Of a stretch of 64,000 bases of DNA, positions 49,101 to 59,305 are shown piece after piece. A program made the position numbers and the translations under genes. This stretch comes from Atherix ibis (taxonomy: Eukaryota > Arthropoda > Insecta > Diptera > Athericidae): positions 70,977,622-71,041,621 of the forward strand of contig OY282606.1 of assembly GCA_958298945.1 (NCBI GenBank), given 5' to 3'. Position 1 is the first letter of the stretch. Every line of letters begins with the position of its first letter. The notes under the pieces are model-generated. The model had not been told where the DNA came from. It saw only the letters and a program-made list of their open reading frames with translations, and made no database searches.

Positions 49101-52100
49101 TTTCTGTTCACGTATGCGGGAATCGATTACAATTGCGTTCTAATCAAAGCAATATCATCATCTTTAAAGCAATTCGTGGCCATTGAATAGTCCTATACTC
49201 AGTGATATTCAAAATAATCTCAAAAATAAGAGTTTCGAGTTGCGTTGAGTGCCAGTGCATGTTCTCAATGCCAATCTACCACTCCTAATAACACAAGGGC
49301 AAATAATATCCTCAGCCATACATAAGGATTTAGATTGGATCCCCATTAATACCCATTTAACGTGTCATTGACTAACTACCTACAGGGTGGACCATTTAAA
49401 AGTTGCATTTTAAAAAGTAAATAAAAAAAATAGTGTATATTTTTTTAAATTTCCGGTTTTATTAGAAAGATTGAACCTTGAAATTTAAGAATGAAACACA
49501 ACATTATTTAAATGACTGCCACACCTGGCCTTACAGTACCCCATTCGACCCAATTTTTCAGTACATTTTCGATTGTTTGGGCCTATATGTGTATCTCTTC
49601 AATGGCAACTTTGATTTCGTGTTTCAAGGCCTCAATTGTATCTGGATGGCTTGCGTAACATTTATCCTTAACGGCTCCCCACAGAAAATAATCCAACGGG
49701 CTCAAATCACAGCTCCGAGGCGGCCAATTGATATCAGAATTTCGGCTGATTATTCGGTTTTCGAAAGCAGTGCCCAAAAATTGGATTGTTACGGTGGCTG
49801 TGTGGCCCCATTCTGTTGAAACCAAATGTCGTCCATGACATTCCCTTCAACTTTTAGAAACAAAAATTCGTTTAGCATGCCACAATAGCGCTCACCATTG
49901 ACCGTAACGGTGGCTCCTCCAGTCCAAAATCCGCACCAAACCGTGACTCGTTGTGGATGCATCGGCTTTTCCATGGTGACGTATCGATTTTCTGAGCCCC
50001 AGATGCGACAATTTTGTTTTTTGACATACCCACCGAGGTGGAAATGGGCCTCATCCGAAAAGATGATTTTTCGGTAAAAATGCTCATCTTCGGCCAATTG
50101 ATCTTGAGCCCATTGGGAAAACCGAAAACGCATCGGATGGTCATGCGGCTTTAGTTGTTAGACTAATTGAACTTTGTAAGCTTTCATATCGAGGTCTTTG
50201 TGCAAAATTCTCAACAGAGAAGTGCGAGAAATGTTCAATTCCTGAGAATGGTGACTAGTTGATGTTGATGGATATTTTCAGCAACGGCGGCAATATTTTC
50301 GGTCGTACGCATTATATTAGAGCGGGAACGAGTTGCTTTGGCAACCAACAAACCAGTTTTGCGGACTCGCTTCACGAATTTCTCCACAAGTTGACGTGAT
50401 GGCATTCGATCTTTGCTCATTTTTTGAAAAATTTCTCACAGTTTGGGTTGAAGACTCACCATTTTGGAAGTAAGTTCTCAATATTTCCCAGTTTTCTTCA
50501 AGCGTATGGATTACCATTTCGTAAAATTCAGACTTTCAACTAACAATCATTTAACACTCAAGTACTTCAAATAAATAGTGGTTCAAAATGCAACCGCTAG
50601 ATGGACATACATTTTTAAACCGTTTTTGAATAAAACATTTGTGCATTTTAACACAGTCTTGAGACTGTTTAATTCTTGATCCTATTTGGAATATTCGAAA
50701 AGTAACACCAACGTGCGATCGCCTTTTCGGTAGTTAGATGGATCATTAATATTTACATCCGATAATCTAATAAACATTCTAACTGATATTATGGATACGG
50801 AAATGGCTCAGAACTCGGATAGGGTAATCTGATCTTAGCCTAACTTCCTTTTTAGAAACCACATATGCCGTACTCGTATATGCTAATGCAATGACTATCT
50901 GAAAATATACACCATATATTGAGCAAATGCTTGCAAACTCGAAATTTCTTTGTGAGTACAGTTTTTCCTATTATGGACCTTCTATATCCAAATATCTTAT
51001 TTCTAACTCCACCCACACGAAATTCGAAGTCACCAAATGGTTTTGGTCCTACAATTTGGCCCCAATAATATGTCTAAGGATCCTTACCAAACAAACAAAT
51101 AAAAAATTCTAATCATAGTAATTCTCGAATTGAAGAAATATTCACCTTAACCAGATATACTCTTCTAAATTATTGTAAAAAGAACGAGCTTCTAAGCAAA
51201 AAAAATTATGTTATTTTCACTTTCACTAGTGATGAACAAAATTTAATTAAAAATTACTTTATGACCTATTTAAATGGTAATCTACAATTATTCTGATTAT
51301 TTCTGTGCATTAAAATGTTCTCTACTCTATTCATAAGTCATTCAATAAATACGAGTACCTAAGAAAATTTCATAAGCTTATGTGTACGTACTAACTGAAA
51401 CATAAATGAAGTTTTTATATTGAAGTTTCTCTAAAGGTCTAGAAAATTGAGGTATGTTAAGATGTTTTACAAAGTAGTAGAAAGCTTAATTGTGGACCTA
51501 TTTTTACTCAATTACCAAAGAATTTCTCGTACAAAATGACTTCTACTCTTTGTGAAATAGTTTTATTGTTTCTAAAGAAGTCAAATACTCTAACCATAAA
51601 TTGACTTTAAAATTTTGAGAGCAATTCTATTCGGTATTTTTGAATAAAATCAAAATATTACGTATTCAATCAAAGTTTGCCTATCTATAGAAAGGTGTCA
51701 CCTTTAATAGTTGGGCTAATTTAATGACACCCTCATTCATCATTACTGTCTAAGCTGATACTTACACCTTTTTCATCGGTCGGAATATACTTAAGATAGT
51801 CAATCTTTAAACTTAACAGTCCCTTATATATATATATATAATTCTAAGAAAATTCAAATAATGACCAATATACGCTCCCATACCCAGTGTGCCTCAAAAT
51901 TTCACAATGTAACGACCTTAGCAGGTATGACGACGGTTTTGAGGATATTAAACGAGATCATTGTTCAGCATTGTATTACCTCCAAATAAACTGGCCGTTG
52001 TATTCTGAAACTATTTCTAAATCTAGAGCGATTAGCATTATTAAAGCCGCTCTTGCTCATGATTTCCACTTTGGTAACATTTATCATCTTTTTGTATATT

Positions 52101-55100
52101 TCATGATTTTTTTTTAATAACATTTATATCCTAAAGGACCGCCGCCTTATTCCTAATTTTATTTGGATATTAATCATTCTATTTCTAAGCTTTTTGACCT
52201 AGCAATATTATTCCCAAGTACCGTTTCTTTTTCAATTTATTAAATCATCTCAATTAGACACACAGAGTATAATGTAAACGAATTATGGGGTCTAGACTCA
52301 ATTCCGATCGATACGTTTCTTATACGGTTTTGGCACTTATTCTTCCAACCCTGAGCTTGTCTACAGAGTCTTTCTACAAATAAATAATATTGGACACTTT
52401 TAGCTAAAAGAAATATACTTTTTTCGTTGTTTCATAGTAAACGAAATTTCCTATCACTAAAACGTTCAGAAAACAAATATACTATATGCACATAATTTTA
52501 TTAAAAAAAAACAAGTAAACAGAAATAGTACTCGTAATTTAAATGCTTAATAAAAATTCGTATAGTCGAATTATATTTTCAAATTATAGTTATAGTTGGT
52601 CCTACCGTTTCAGTTATATCTATAAATCACAAGTAAATCGTTCCCATCAACAGCAAAATTATTTCAATTAAATTAAATTCAAGTTAGGCATTGTAAATTT
52701 AAAAAAAAAAAACTTCAAAAAGAATTGTGATAGGGAACGGAAGTTCAGCTTATTTGATACTAAAACTAAGTATTTATTTGACTTTATTCCCGATATTGAA
52801 TGTAATATTACCTGCGCTATAGTGATAGATAATCATAAAAGATACATGAAAATAATAAAGATATAAATTTTTCATATTAATGTAGTAATTAAAATATAAA
52901 TTTTCAATAAAGTTGTGATTAAATCAAAAATTTAAAAAATAAAATTGAAAATACTAAATTTAAACAAGCTTCCTTCTGCTAATAAATTTATTACTACTAC
53001 CTATTAATTACCTATAAAAAAAATATATTTAATTATAAGATTATTTCTTTTAATTTTGATATACTAGAGGCTACAATTTAATATATTTGAATATGTAATA
53101 GTTGACGAATATCAAAGTCAGCACAAATAGGTACTATTTATTATAACATTAATCAAAAAATCGCCACCATCAGTATTGACTACCCTGAATTGTTTCCAAA
53201 AAAATTATCAAAATAAATATTCGGGGAAATATTCATTTTAAAACTACGCCTAAGAGTCGATGTCAAGTGTGCTCTGCATTTTTTTATATAGAAAACAATA
53301 GCTGTATTTCATTGGGCAAATTTTCCTAATGGAACTCAAAATTTACTGATAGAATTTTAGATGCCCAATGGAACTCAAAATTTACTGACAGAAGTAAAAT
53401 ATAACCTCAAAATATTCAACAACAATACCTTGGATTCAAGAATAACTGGATAGGCCCGTGCCGTATATGTATACACAATTTTGTGTACGAATTATTGCGA
53501 AGCGGCGAGAAATGGCATTTATTAGATAGGTTTGTGTGGATATTTTTATGTAGACATGACCCCCACTGCCATCCAGTTTTCGTAATAGAAATTTATCGAA
53601 TTGCAAAAGCATAATTTATATTCTTTTTAATTCACTTATTGGAAACAAAAATACAATTTAAACATAACGATTGGCAATTTTTATTTTTTGTACAAACTTT
53701 TGATACGAAATGGAATTCTTTTTTAGGTTTATTATTTATTTCGTAAATATCAATCAAATATAAAGCGCCTCAATTTTGTAGACTTTCGGAGAGTTTTAAA
53801 ACGCGCCATTCTCCATGAAAGTGGTAACATATCGAACCTATTGAACTAGTCTTGTCATTTCTGAAGTTGTTCAAGTCTTCTTTAATCTAAGAACAATACT
53901 GCGTTTACTCACACATAAATAATAAAAACTGAGTTTATTCACACATAAATAATCGTGACAAAAATATGACTCTTCAACATAACCAACGAAACCGCTAAGC
54001 CATCTATTTTCATTTTGGGAACTAAAATACCCTACCGTAAATTGTATGCGTAACTACTCTTGCAATGTACTGATTTGTACGAGGTAGAGTATATTATGAC
54101 AGCTAGAACTACTGTTCAGTAGCAAAATAATATCTTATTAAGTATTGGGCTGAACTTTTGGGCTGCCAATGAAATTTCTTGTGATTATTTGTTACTTATA
54201 TTAAAGCAGAGTTCTAGTGTTCCAGCTAAATCGAAAATACAATTACACGAGAAGTGCAAATTATACGTCTTCGACTATCAAAAACATTGACAAAGTTTTA
54301 TTATCGTGGTGCTGTTTGTCTAAATTTTTTATCAGAGAATTTCTTTATGAGGCGTTTATGGGAGCAAATATGTGACCATTCTTCGATTTTGCTCTACGAT
54401 AATGTACCGTGCCAACACCAAATATTGAACCAGATTGACGAAAAACTCAACGAATGTATTCTATGAAGCACCGTATTCACCATTTACGACTTTATCTAAC
54501 ATTTTTCTGTTGCTCAATTCAAAATTACCACTTTGTAAAAGACATTTTTAGTGCATTGAAGCCGGGATAGAGAATTTACAGAACGACCTGAAGGCAATAC
54601 CAACATATGCTTATGAAAATTATTTCAGAGATTGGATTAATTGTTGGTATCTATAGATAGCTTTAAATGGAGCTGACTTTAAGGGTGACAAAATAAATTT
54701 TGATTATTTACTAATATTTTCTATTTTATTTAATAATCCCAGACTTTATATTAATGAAGACCAGAAACACCGGCAATAGAACAATTTCCATTTGAAAAGA
54801 AAAATCATATTAAATTTATGGTAATTCACTTATTTTTTAAGTATATTTATAAAAATACAAAAAAATTTAAGACAAATACTTGTCTTATCTGTGAGAACTT
54901 TTATGCTTTTTTTCGTTTTTTGATAGAGTTCCACTTTTTTAATCAAACTAAAAATGTATATCAAATATTATTTATTTATGATTGCAATAATATTTACTTG
55001 ATGGGTGTTATTCAATTTTTTTTTTCGTCGAAAATTTGATAAATATATTACTTTGGATTATGTTTTCTGATAAAATAACGAACAATGACAATGATTACGA

Positions 55101-56730
55101 TTATTTTGAATAAGAAAAATTACTTTTTAATATTTTGAAAACATTTTCGAGAAAAAAATGAAAATATTGCTTCCACCTCCTACTTAGAAAGTGTAAATAT
55201 TTTCTCAAAACAGCAGCAGAAGAATTTAGTTTAGTAATATTCTCTCAACAAATTGCCAGTTGTACACTTGAGAAGTAATTTTTTTAGACTCTCATGAGAA
55301 ATACAAAAAATATTGGGCTCTTATACAATCTAGTATTTATTTTTAGGATTAAATAAATTATGGATAAGTTGATTAAACAAAACTTCTATCAACAGAAAGT
55401 AAATTTCATCAAAATACAAATCTTGATAGAAATACGGTTTAGAAATATTTCCAAAAATTAAATGAAAATATTTATTGTTTTTTAGAAAAATTTTGGTAAC
55501 ACTAAAATTACAATTTTCTTATTGCAATTATATCCGTAGAGGGAAATATATTTTTTCAATTTTCTTAAATTTTTCGTAACATTAGAAAATTGTCCATAGA
55601 AATTGGAAAATTTGATCAAATCCCTTGATGAACTAAGAAAATCATAAAATTTCAAAGACATACCATCAAACGAGTCTGAACGAAGTGCTTTTAAAAAAGT
55701 TTTTTCCTATCAGAAAATTGAAAATGTGTCGGAAATGGTCCCGTGAGTGTCTGCAAATTATTACAGAACGAATGGATACTAACATATCAGTTAATAAGTA
55801 TGGAGATGAATTTGAAGTTGAAATTTGTATAAAATAACTTACCACGGGAAGAACGCTCCTAAATTCGAGATATTGTACACCGTCTGCATAGAATTCGTTC
55901 AGTACTTGTTTGAAATAGCTCCGCCAAACTGGAGCAAATGTCACAATGGGATCCAACGTTATAAATATATTAATGAACCGGTCCCAGACTTCGTTAATAT
56001 CCTTGTACTCGGACTCTGGATTCTCGGTGTAGAGCGTGAACAATTTGCGAACTGCGGCATCGTAATTGTTCCTACCTTGGCGGTTGCGCTCCTCAGAAAC
56101 GGGTATCCATTCACATTGATCTATAGGACTGGGTGCATCGCAAGAAAATTTAAAAACAATTTTACCAGTTGTAGGATTTTTGCATTGCCACAAATGATCC
56201 AAATACGTCAGTGATACTACATAGTCGGTGTTGCATAATGATGTATCGTGAGCATGCAGTACAGCTCCTTTAGGCATCCGGCGAAGAAGTTGAAATAGTC
56301 TTGATGACTTAATATCATTTAATACATCAAATATGTGCTGCGACGGTAAGAACTTGGATGGATTTTTAAAACCGGTATTAATTTCGTACATTTTAGCTCC
56401 CATGATGATAGTATTAGCTAACTTCTCCCGACTGTTCAAAGATATGTCGGCGCCAAGAATTCTGCTCTCCTCATCATTCAAAAATTGACGTCGGCGTTTC
56501 AGATAATCGTCATAGCTCGATGGTCGCCTCGTCATGTTTACTTCTTCTAGTAAGTTGGTTGGTTCACCAATACCATAAGCTGTCACTAAATATGTTGTCT
56601 GAAAATTGTCACTCCGTTTCGGACGTACTTCAAATGGACTACTTTGTACCGCGTATAAAAGTGTACTGAACACTATTCCGACTCCGAAAAGCTTCCACGC
56701 TAATAATTGACAAATTTTATTTTGCCTCAT
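39503..56730 (-). CDS. Adgf: Adenosine deaminase-related growth factor (ADGF/ADA2 family), three coding exons, complete
   Basis: Secreted adenosine deaminase, expected to convert extracellular adenosine to inosine and so lower adenosine signalling; insect ADGFs act as growth factors through this activity (family knowledge). Coding exons 56730-55843, 40434-40252 and 40117-39503 (join in that order on the minus strand) contribute 296, 61 and 204 residues, all in phase 0, total 561, the usual ADGF size. Residues about 1-31 form a signal peptide (charged start, hydrophobic core, AVQSS). Metal/active-site motifs seen: PKGAVLHAHD (H159, H161, D162), FFHAGETNW (H398, E401), RIGHG (H426), ISSDDP (D483, D484), and NPISNQVLK. 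N-glycosylation sequons occur at N65 and N528. The start ATG at 56730 precedes the signal peptide. Splice sites are GTAAGT..TATAG and GTAAAA..TTCAG. The 15.4-kb first intron carries several transposons; the reading frame is unbroken. The family is certain; which ADGF paralog is not resolved. Confidence 0.93.
40252..40434 (-). CDS. Adgf: ADGF coding exon 2 (61 codons)
   Basis: Bounded by an acceptor ending TATAG (minus strand, 40436-40435) and donor CAG|GTAAAA at 40251. Encodes LYDLDGHEYT... to TIVELQ, residues 297-357, including FIGSKLIYGPNRR, which matches the FIG-K-IY strand of ADA2 proteins. Both borders are in phase 0, so it joins exons 1 and 3 without any change of frame. Confidence 0.92.
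40491..41060 (-). other. Two unassigned minus-strand open frames in ADGF intron 1
   Basis: 41060-40791 (ATG start, MEEIQWRHIYVYSLSGIDYF...) and 40751-40491 (MVIDFYDFVYGGKTKEDDTK...) lie in tandem with more balanced base composition than the rest of the intron. They could be a decayed nested gene or repeat. No domain recognised. Confidence 0.25.
41487..41946 (+). other. Unassigned open frames, possible old repeat
   Basis: Plus-strand frames 41487-41696 (HRIKKLGGSVKQTKIHLLRY...) and 41722-41946 are GC-richer than their surroundings. The second shares TTTCATATGGCGATTCAGCA with about 7920-7939 (one mismatch), hinting at a dispersed repeat. Confidence 0.3.
42140..42935 (-). mobile_element. Jockey-type LINE reverse transcriptase fragment
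   Basis: Minus strand reads TYADDTAILATHTNPDIASK followed by LQSHIHNLKSWFRRWKESVN and KSVHITFTF: the catalytic YADD motif and its C-terminal neighbours as in insect Jockey-clade elements. The tail reaches about 42140. Truncated at both ends with stops outside this block. It lies in ADGF intron 1 in the same orientation as the gene. Confidence 0.85.
42936..45479. other. Intronic AT-rich stretch with one unassigned open frame pair
   Basis: At 44564-44914 the plus strand is open for 116 codons, but the opposite strand also reads plausibly (ETINVMQDTIERLITKMETD, helical). Neither is recognised. A 17-base A run sits at about 43871-43887. Confidence 0.3.
45480..45630 (-). mobile_element. Small fragment of the 42-kb Jockey-type LINE
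   Basis: GAACATAAAAGAAGGCATCA and onward, GGAATTGGATCGTT, match 42285-42360 (GAACATAAAAGGAGGCATCA ... GGAATTGGAACGTT) in the same orientation. Confidence 0.7.
45670..47230 (+). mobile_element. R1-clade LINE, 5'-truncated, with 3' tail
   Basis: Carries the C-terminal part of a reverse transcriptase ORF and about 700 bases of 3' tail. The tail (about 46800-47010) is shared, inverted, with 21799-22634 and 36500-37590, showing that this family inserted at least three times in this window. It interrupts ADGF intron 1 in antisense orientation. The nearby Jockey fragment at 45480-45630 abuts its 5' side. Confidence 0.8.
45700..46498 (+). pseudogene. R1-type ORF2 C-terminal region (reverse transcriptase thumb to Cys-rich end)
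   Basis: One frame is open at 45700-46401: VRYLGVKVGEMLNFRHRLQ (the YLGV motif after the RT palm), GLVGILVRVFRKEWGLRSRV, and CLNVCRTVSIEAMQVLMGEI (matching the CRTVSxxAxQVLxGxxPWDL signature of R1-clade elements), then RRRVLFLNRMYEIWQRRWDE. Near 46320 a frameshift moves the end (VAAEESAKHPLIDCGLYEDL) to another frame, which stops at 46496-46498. The RT catalytic motif is upstream and absent, so this is a dead 5'-truncated copy. Confidence 0.85.
47231..49382. other. Intronic AT-rich stretch, mostly empty
   Basis: An open piece near 49038-49180 (LINHRKLILELLDELPEYLF) and GC-richer sequence to 49380 may be an old LINE piece, but no signature motif is present. Confidence 0.35.
49383..50612 (-). 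mobile_element. Tc1/mariner-superfamily element, about 1.2 kb
   Basis: Outer sequences CAGGGTGGACCATTTAAAAG (left) and, inverted, GTATGTCCATCTAGCGGTTG (right) share GTTGCATTTT and a GGNCCAT-like start, so TIRs are decayed. The minus-strand interior encodes a transposase of the lineage with GSENPH/RVTVWCGFW and NWPPRSCDLxPLDYFLWG motifs. It lies within ADGF intron 1. Confidence 0.8.
49500..50520 (-). pseudogene. Transposase of the 49-50 kb element, inactivated
   Basis: Minus-strand pieces from 50517: MVIHTLEENWEILRTYFQNG, VEKFVKRVRKTGLLVAK (DNA-binding part). Then 50133-49789: FSQWAQDQLAEDEHFYRKII, FSDEAHFHLGGYVKKQNCRI (first Asp), PMHPQRVTVWCGFWTGG, DDIWFQQNGATQ. Then in another frame from 49825: DINWPPRSCDLSPLDYFLWG (third acidic residue kept), VKNWVEWGTV-type end. 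The second catalytic Asp is Asn (codon 49812-49810), and frameshifts separate the three pieces. Confidence 0.88.
53328..53392. repeat. Tandem duplication of about 37 bases
   Basis: AATGGAACTCAAAATTTACT occurs at about 53329 and 53367 with similar sequence following. Confidence 0.85.
53905..53955. repeat. Short tandem duplication
   Basis: The unit containing TTACTCACACATAAATAATA is repeated once at once with TTATTCACACATAAATAATC. Confidence 0.8.
54250..54720 (+). mobile_element. Decayed mariner C-terminal fragment
   Basis: Plus strand reads SILLYDNVPCQHQIL (the LLHHDNVPCH motif, second catalytic Asp) and, after stops, GIENLQNDLKAIPTYAYENY and FRDWINCWYL...NGADFKGD, which matches the KAIP..DFQxCFxxWxxRxxxC..xxGxYFEGD end of one mariner group. 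No TIRs seen. Confidence 0.65.
54721..55842. other. Start of ADGF intron 1, AT-rich, no feature seen
   Basis: Contains only the donor region of the ADGF intron and AT-rich sequence. Confidence 0.5.
55843..56730 (-). CDS. Adgf: ADGF coding exon 1 (signal peptide, N-terminal domain, first metal ligands)
   Basis: Runs from the ATG at 56730-56728 to GTG just before the donor GTAAGT (minus strand at 55842-55837). Encodes residues 1-296: the signal peptide, the ADGF-specific N-terminal region, the HAHD ligand motif and most of the receptor-binding-like insertion with Cys residues (LCNTDY, WQCK, FSCD, QCEW). It ends inside the conserved YLEFRSVLPV strand. The frame stays open upstream of this ATG for about 41 codons without another ATG and with no signal-peptide logic, so the ATG at 56730 is preferred. 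Confidence 0.93.
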
Positions 56731-58289
56731 TTTTTGTTCAGTATTTGTTACGCAATCAATTTTACGATAAAAATTCAGAATGAAAAATTTTTTGACATTC
56801 GTAGAAAAGCATAAAAAAAAAACAAAGTTAATGAAAATGTGTTGAGTCCACAAATTATGGGTAGCAATATTTTCTCATAAGCTGTAGGTGATAAATCTAT
56901 AAAGAAAATAAATAATATATTATATCTTATCAAAAAAATTATTGTATTTATTCATGATTGATAATATTTTTCGTCGAAATATGAATAACATGACAGATAC
57001 TTGTACAATATTAAAGGTATACAAGTACAATCAGTAAAATAATTAAAACTAGTCTGGAAATCATGACACTCTCAGAATGAAATATTTAGTACAGTAGACC
57101 TCTTTTTGGTCAATTACTTTTAAACTATACGAAACTCAAGTGGAGGTCCGAGTAGTAAACAATAATTATTTTATGATAAAAGTTTTTTATATTTTATTTT
57201 AGTTATAATGAAAATATTGTACATGCGAGCACTTATATTATATCGTTATCAAAGTCCCTACATACGTGTAGTCTTGGCTCTAATATTTTTTGGGTATTTA
57301 ATTAAAATCAAATCAAGATGAAAACCTACTGCATATCACGCACATGGAAAATAGCCTCAGTGAATGTGGATGTACATTTCTATAGTTTTTATGGTTGTAT
57401 ATATTTCAGTTAGTACTCGAATAGAAGAAAGGTTGAAATTTATTTATCAGGCCTGGTAAATGCAGCATTGATATGGGATTAGGATGTGTCAATATAAGAC
57501 AAATGACATTTTTAGTGTTCAGACAAACAATGGTCAACAAAAATTTGCCTGCGGATAAGTCCTTTAATTGCCACCACAACAAGCTGTTGACTTATTCTCA
57601 TAACAAGGAAGTGTCCTCAACTACCCTTTAAGGCGTAATTTGTGTTTCTGCTGTCATCCCTATATAACGTTATTTTTCCTTTCGATTTTATATTTTAGAA
57701 TGGATTTTTAATTAGAAAACAATTGTTTAGAAATGCTTTCAGTTATTCATGAATGGGAATTTTACTCAAAAATTATTTAACTATTTTGCATTCTTGTTTC
57801 ATAGAAAAAGGTAGAAATTTCAAAACGATTATTGGACATTTAAATATATAACAAAATATTATCTTTTATATAAATTAGCTTAGAGTTCGTTTAATCCTCT
57901 TCGGCCTATGTAATAAATTTTTTTTTTTAAATTTCTGCATACAAAGTTTTGAAAATAATCAATTATAAATAACTTTTAACAGTTTGCTATGAATTCTAGC
58001 TTCTAGATTAAATCAAATTCAAAAATTCAATTAATTAAAAATTATATTTTATAAATATGTAATAAGATGCATATACTTTTTTAAAGAAAGAGTTGCTTTA
58101 GTAAATATTTTACAAAAAAAAGATATACTCGTATTTTGAAAAAAATTCAGTGCTAAATATATTTTTTTAAATGGGGTAATTTTTTCACTTTGATTAAATA
58201 TAAAAATCATTATGAGCGGAAATGGTAAAGCTAGAATTTTGTTGATTTTGGAAAACTTTAGTGCGGGTGTTGAAGTATTAATTAATGTA
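56731..58289. other. Upstream region of ADGF, promoter expected but not located
   Basis: The ADGF 5' UTR begins immediately upstream of 56730 on the minus strand. A transcription start or noncoding first exon must lie here or further upstream; I see no decisive TATA or initiator. The rest is AT-rich. Confidence 0.35.
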
Positions 58290-59305
58290 TTGGGTCATTC
58301 GGAAAGTAATTTCATTTTTTTATTAATATGAAAGACGATTTTTTTATAGTGAATTAATATTTTATTCAATTAAATATTGTCCAGTCTGATCCAATACGCT
58401 TTGCGATCTTTCTGGTAGTAGCATGATTCCATGCTCATAAAATTTTTGTCCTTTGGTGGCAAACAACTGATCCAAGTCATTTTTAACCTCCTCATTTTAA
58501 TTAAACGTTTTACCGTCTTAAAAAATTTTCATAGACCGAAAGAAATGATAATCGGGAAGTGCTAGGTCTGGAGAGTATGGTGGGTGTGGCAGTATGTCCC
58601 ATCCAAGCTCTAAAAGCTTTTGCTGAGTGGTCAAACTTGTATGTGGTTTCGGACTATTCTGTTGGAACACTATACCTTTCCTATTGACCAATTCTGGCCT
58701 TTTTCCTTTAAGCGAATCATTCAATTTGTCCAACTGATGACAGTACACTTAAGAATTGATCGTTATGTTGCTCGGTAGAAGCTGAAAGTAAACGATTCGT
58801 TTGAAATCCCACCAAACAGATAGCATAATCTTTTTTTTGACGAATACTGGCTTTCGAAGTGCTTTGAGCCGATTCATCTTTTCTACTCCAGGATCTTTTG
58901 CGCTTAACATTATTATAGACAACCCATTTCTTGTCCCCAGTAATGATATGCTTCAAAAATGGATCATTTTCTTGGCGTTTCAGAAGCAAATCACAAACGT
59001 CAATGCGACGGTACCAATTTTTTTCCATAAGAAGATGAGGAACCTATATGTCGAGCTTTGAGATAAAACCTAGCCGTTTCAATTTTTTTCTTGTTTGAAC
59101 AGCATTTATATCTTTTCTATAGTAAAAAAGTAAAATGTGCCGAAAATGCTGTTTTTCACTTTCCATAATTAAAAGGGTATCAACCAAAAACTACTATGCA
59201 TAATCAACCCAATTTTTTCACAAGCAAGCCTTGCTACGTCAACTGTCAAAATACAAATGATAATGCGGCTTAAGTGTGAAGTTGGTTACTTTCCGGACAA
59301 CCCAA
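58290..59305 (-). mobile_element. Mariner, 1016 bp, TA-flanked, inactive
   Basis: Ends TTGGGTCATTCGGAAAGTAA and, inverted, TTGGGTTGTCCGGAAAGTAA; TA at 58288-58289 and 59306-59307. It is the most complete copy of the family also found at 25750-27874, 30214-31064 and, as a 3' piece, 21343-21425. Its transposase 5' end at 59305 is the seed of the tandem array at 59220-60019. Confidence 0.92.
58370..59165 (-). pseudogene. Mariner transposase of the 58-kb element, inactivated
   Basis: The start MESEKQHFRHILLFYY lies near 59165, after which most of the DNA-binding domain is deleted. From 59028: NWYRRIDVCDLLLKRQENDP, ITGDKKWVVYNNVKRKRSW (first Asp kept, Glu changed to Lys). After a shift, from 58748: YCHQLDKLNDSLKGKRPELV, VFQQNSPKPHTSL (second Asp is Asn, codon 58658-58656), PHPPYSPDLALPDYHFF (third Asp kept). 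It ends with degenerate sequence near 58370. Confidence 0.88.

Larger units (their letters stand above)
50613..54249. other. Intronic AT-rich stretch with simple repeats
   Basis: A TA dinucleotide run lies at about 51826-51841. Open frame 51887-52117 has no recognised domain. Short tandem duplications occur at 53328-53397 and 53905-53955. Confidence 0.4.
40435..55842 (-). other. Adgf: ADGF intron 1, about 15.4 kb, transposon-rich
   Basis: Donor GTAAGT at the 55842 side and acceptor TATAG at the 40435 side on the minus strand. Contents from low to high coordinate: small unassigned minus-strand open frames (40491-41060), a plus-strand open frame (41487-41946), a Jockey-like LINE fragment (42140-42935), its second fragment (45480-45630), an R1-clade LINE (45670-47230), a Tc1/mariner element (49383-50612), a mariner remnant (54250-54720), and AT-rich DNA. 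No further ADGF exon was found and none is needed to complete the protein. Confidence 0.85.

Noticed and set aside
55825..56214. 129-codon plus-strand open frame
   Set aside because: Antisense shadow of ADGF exon 1.
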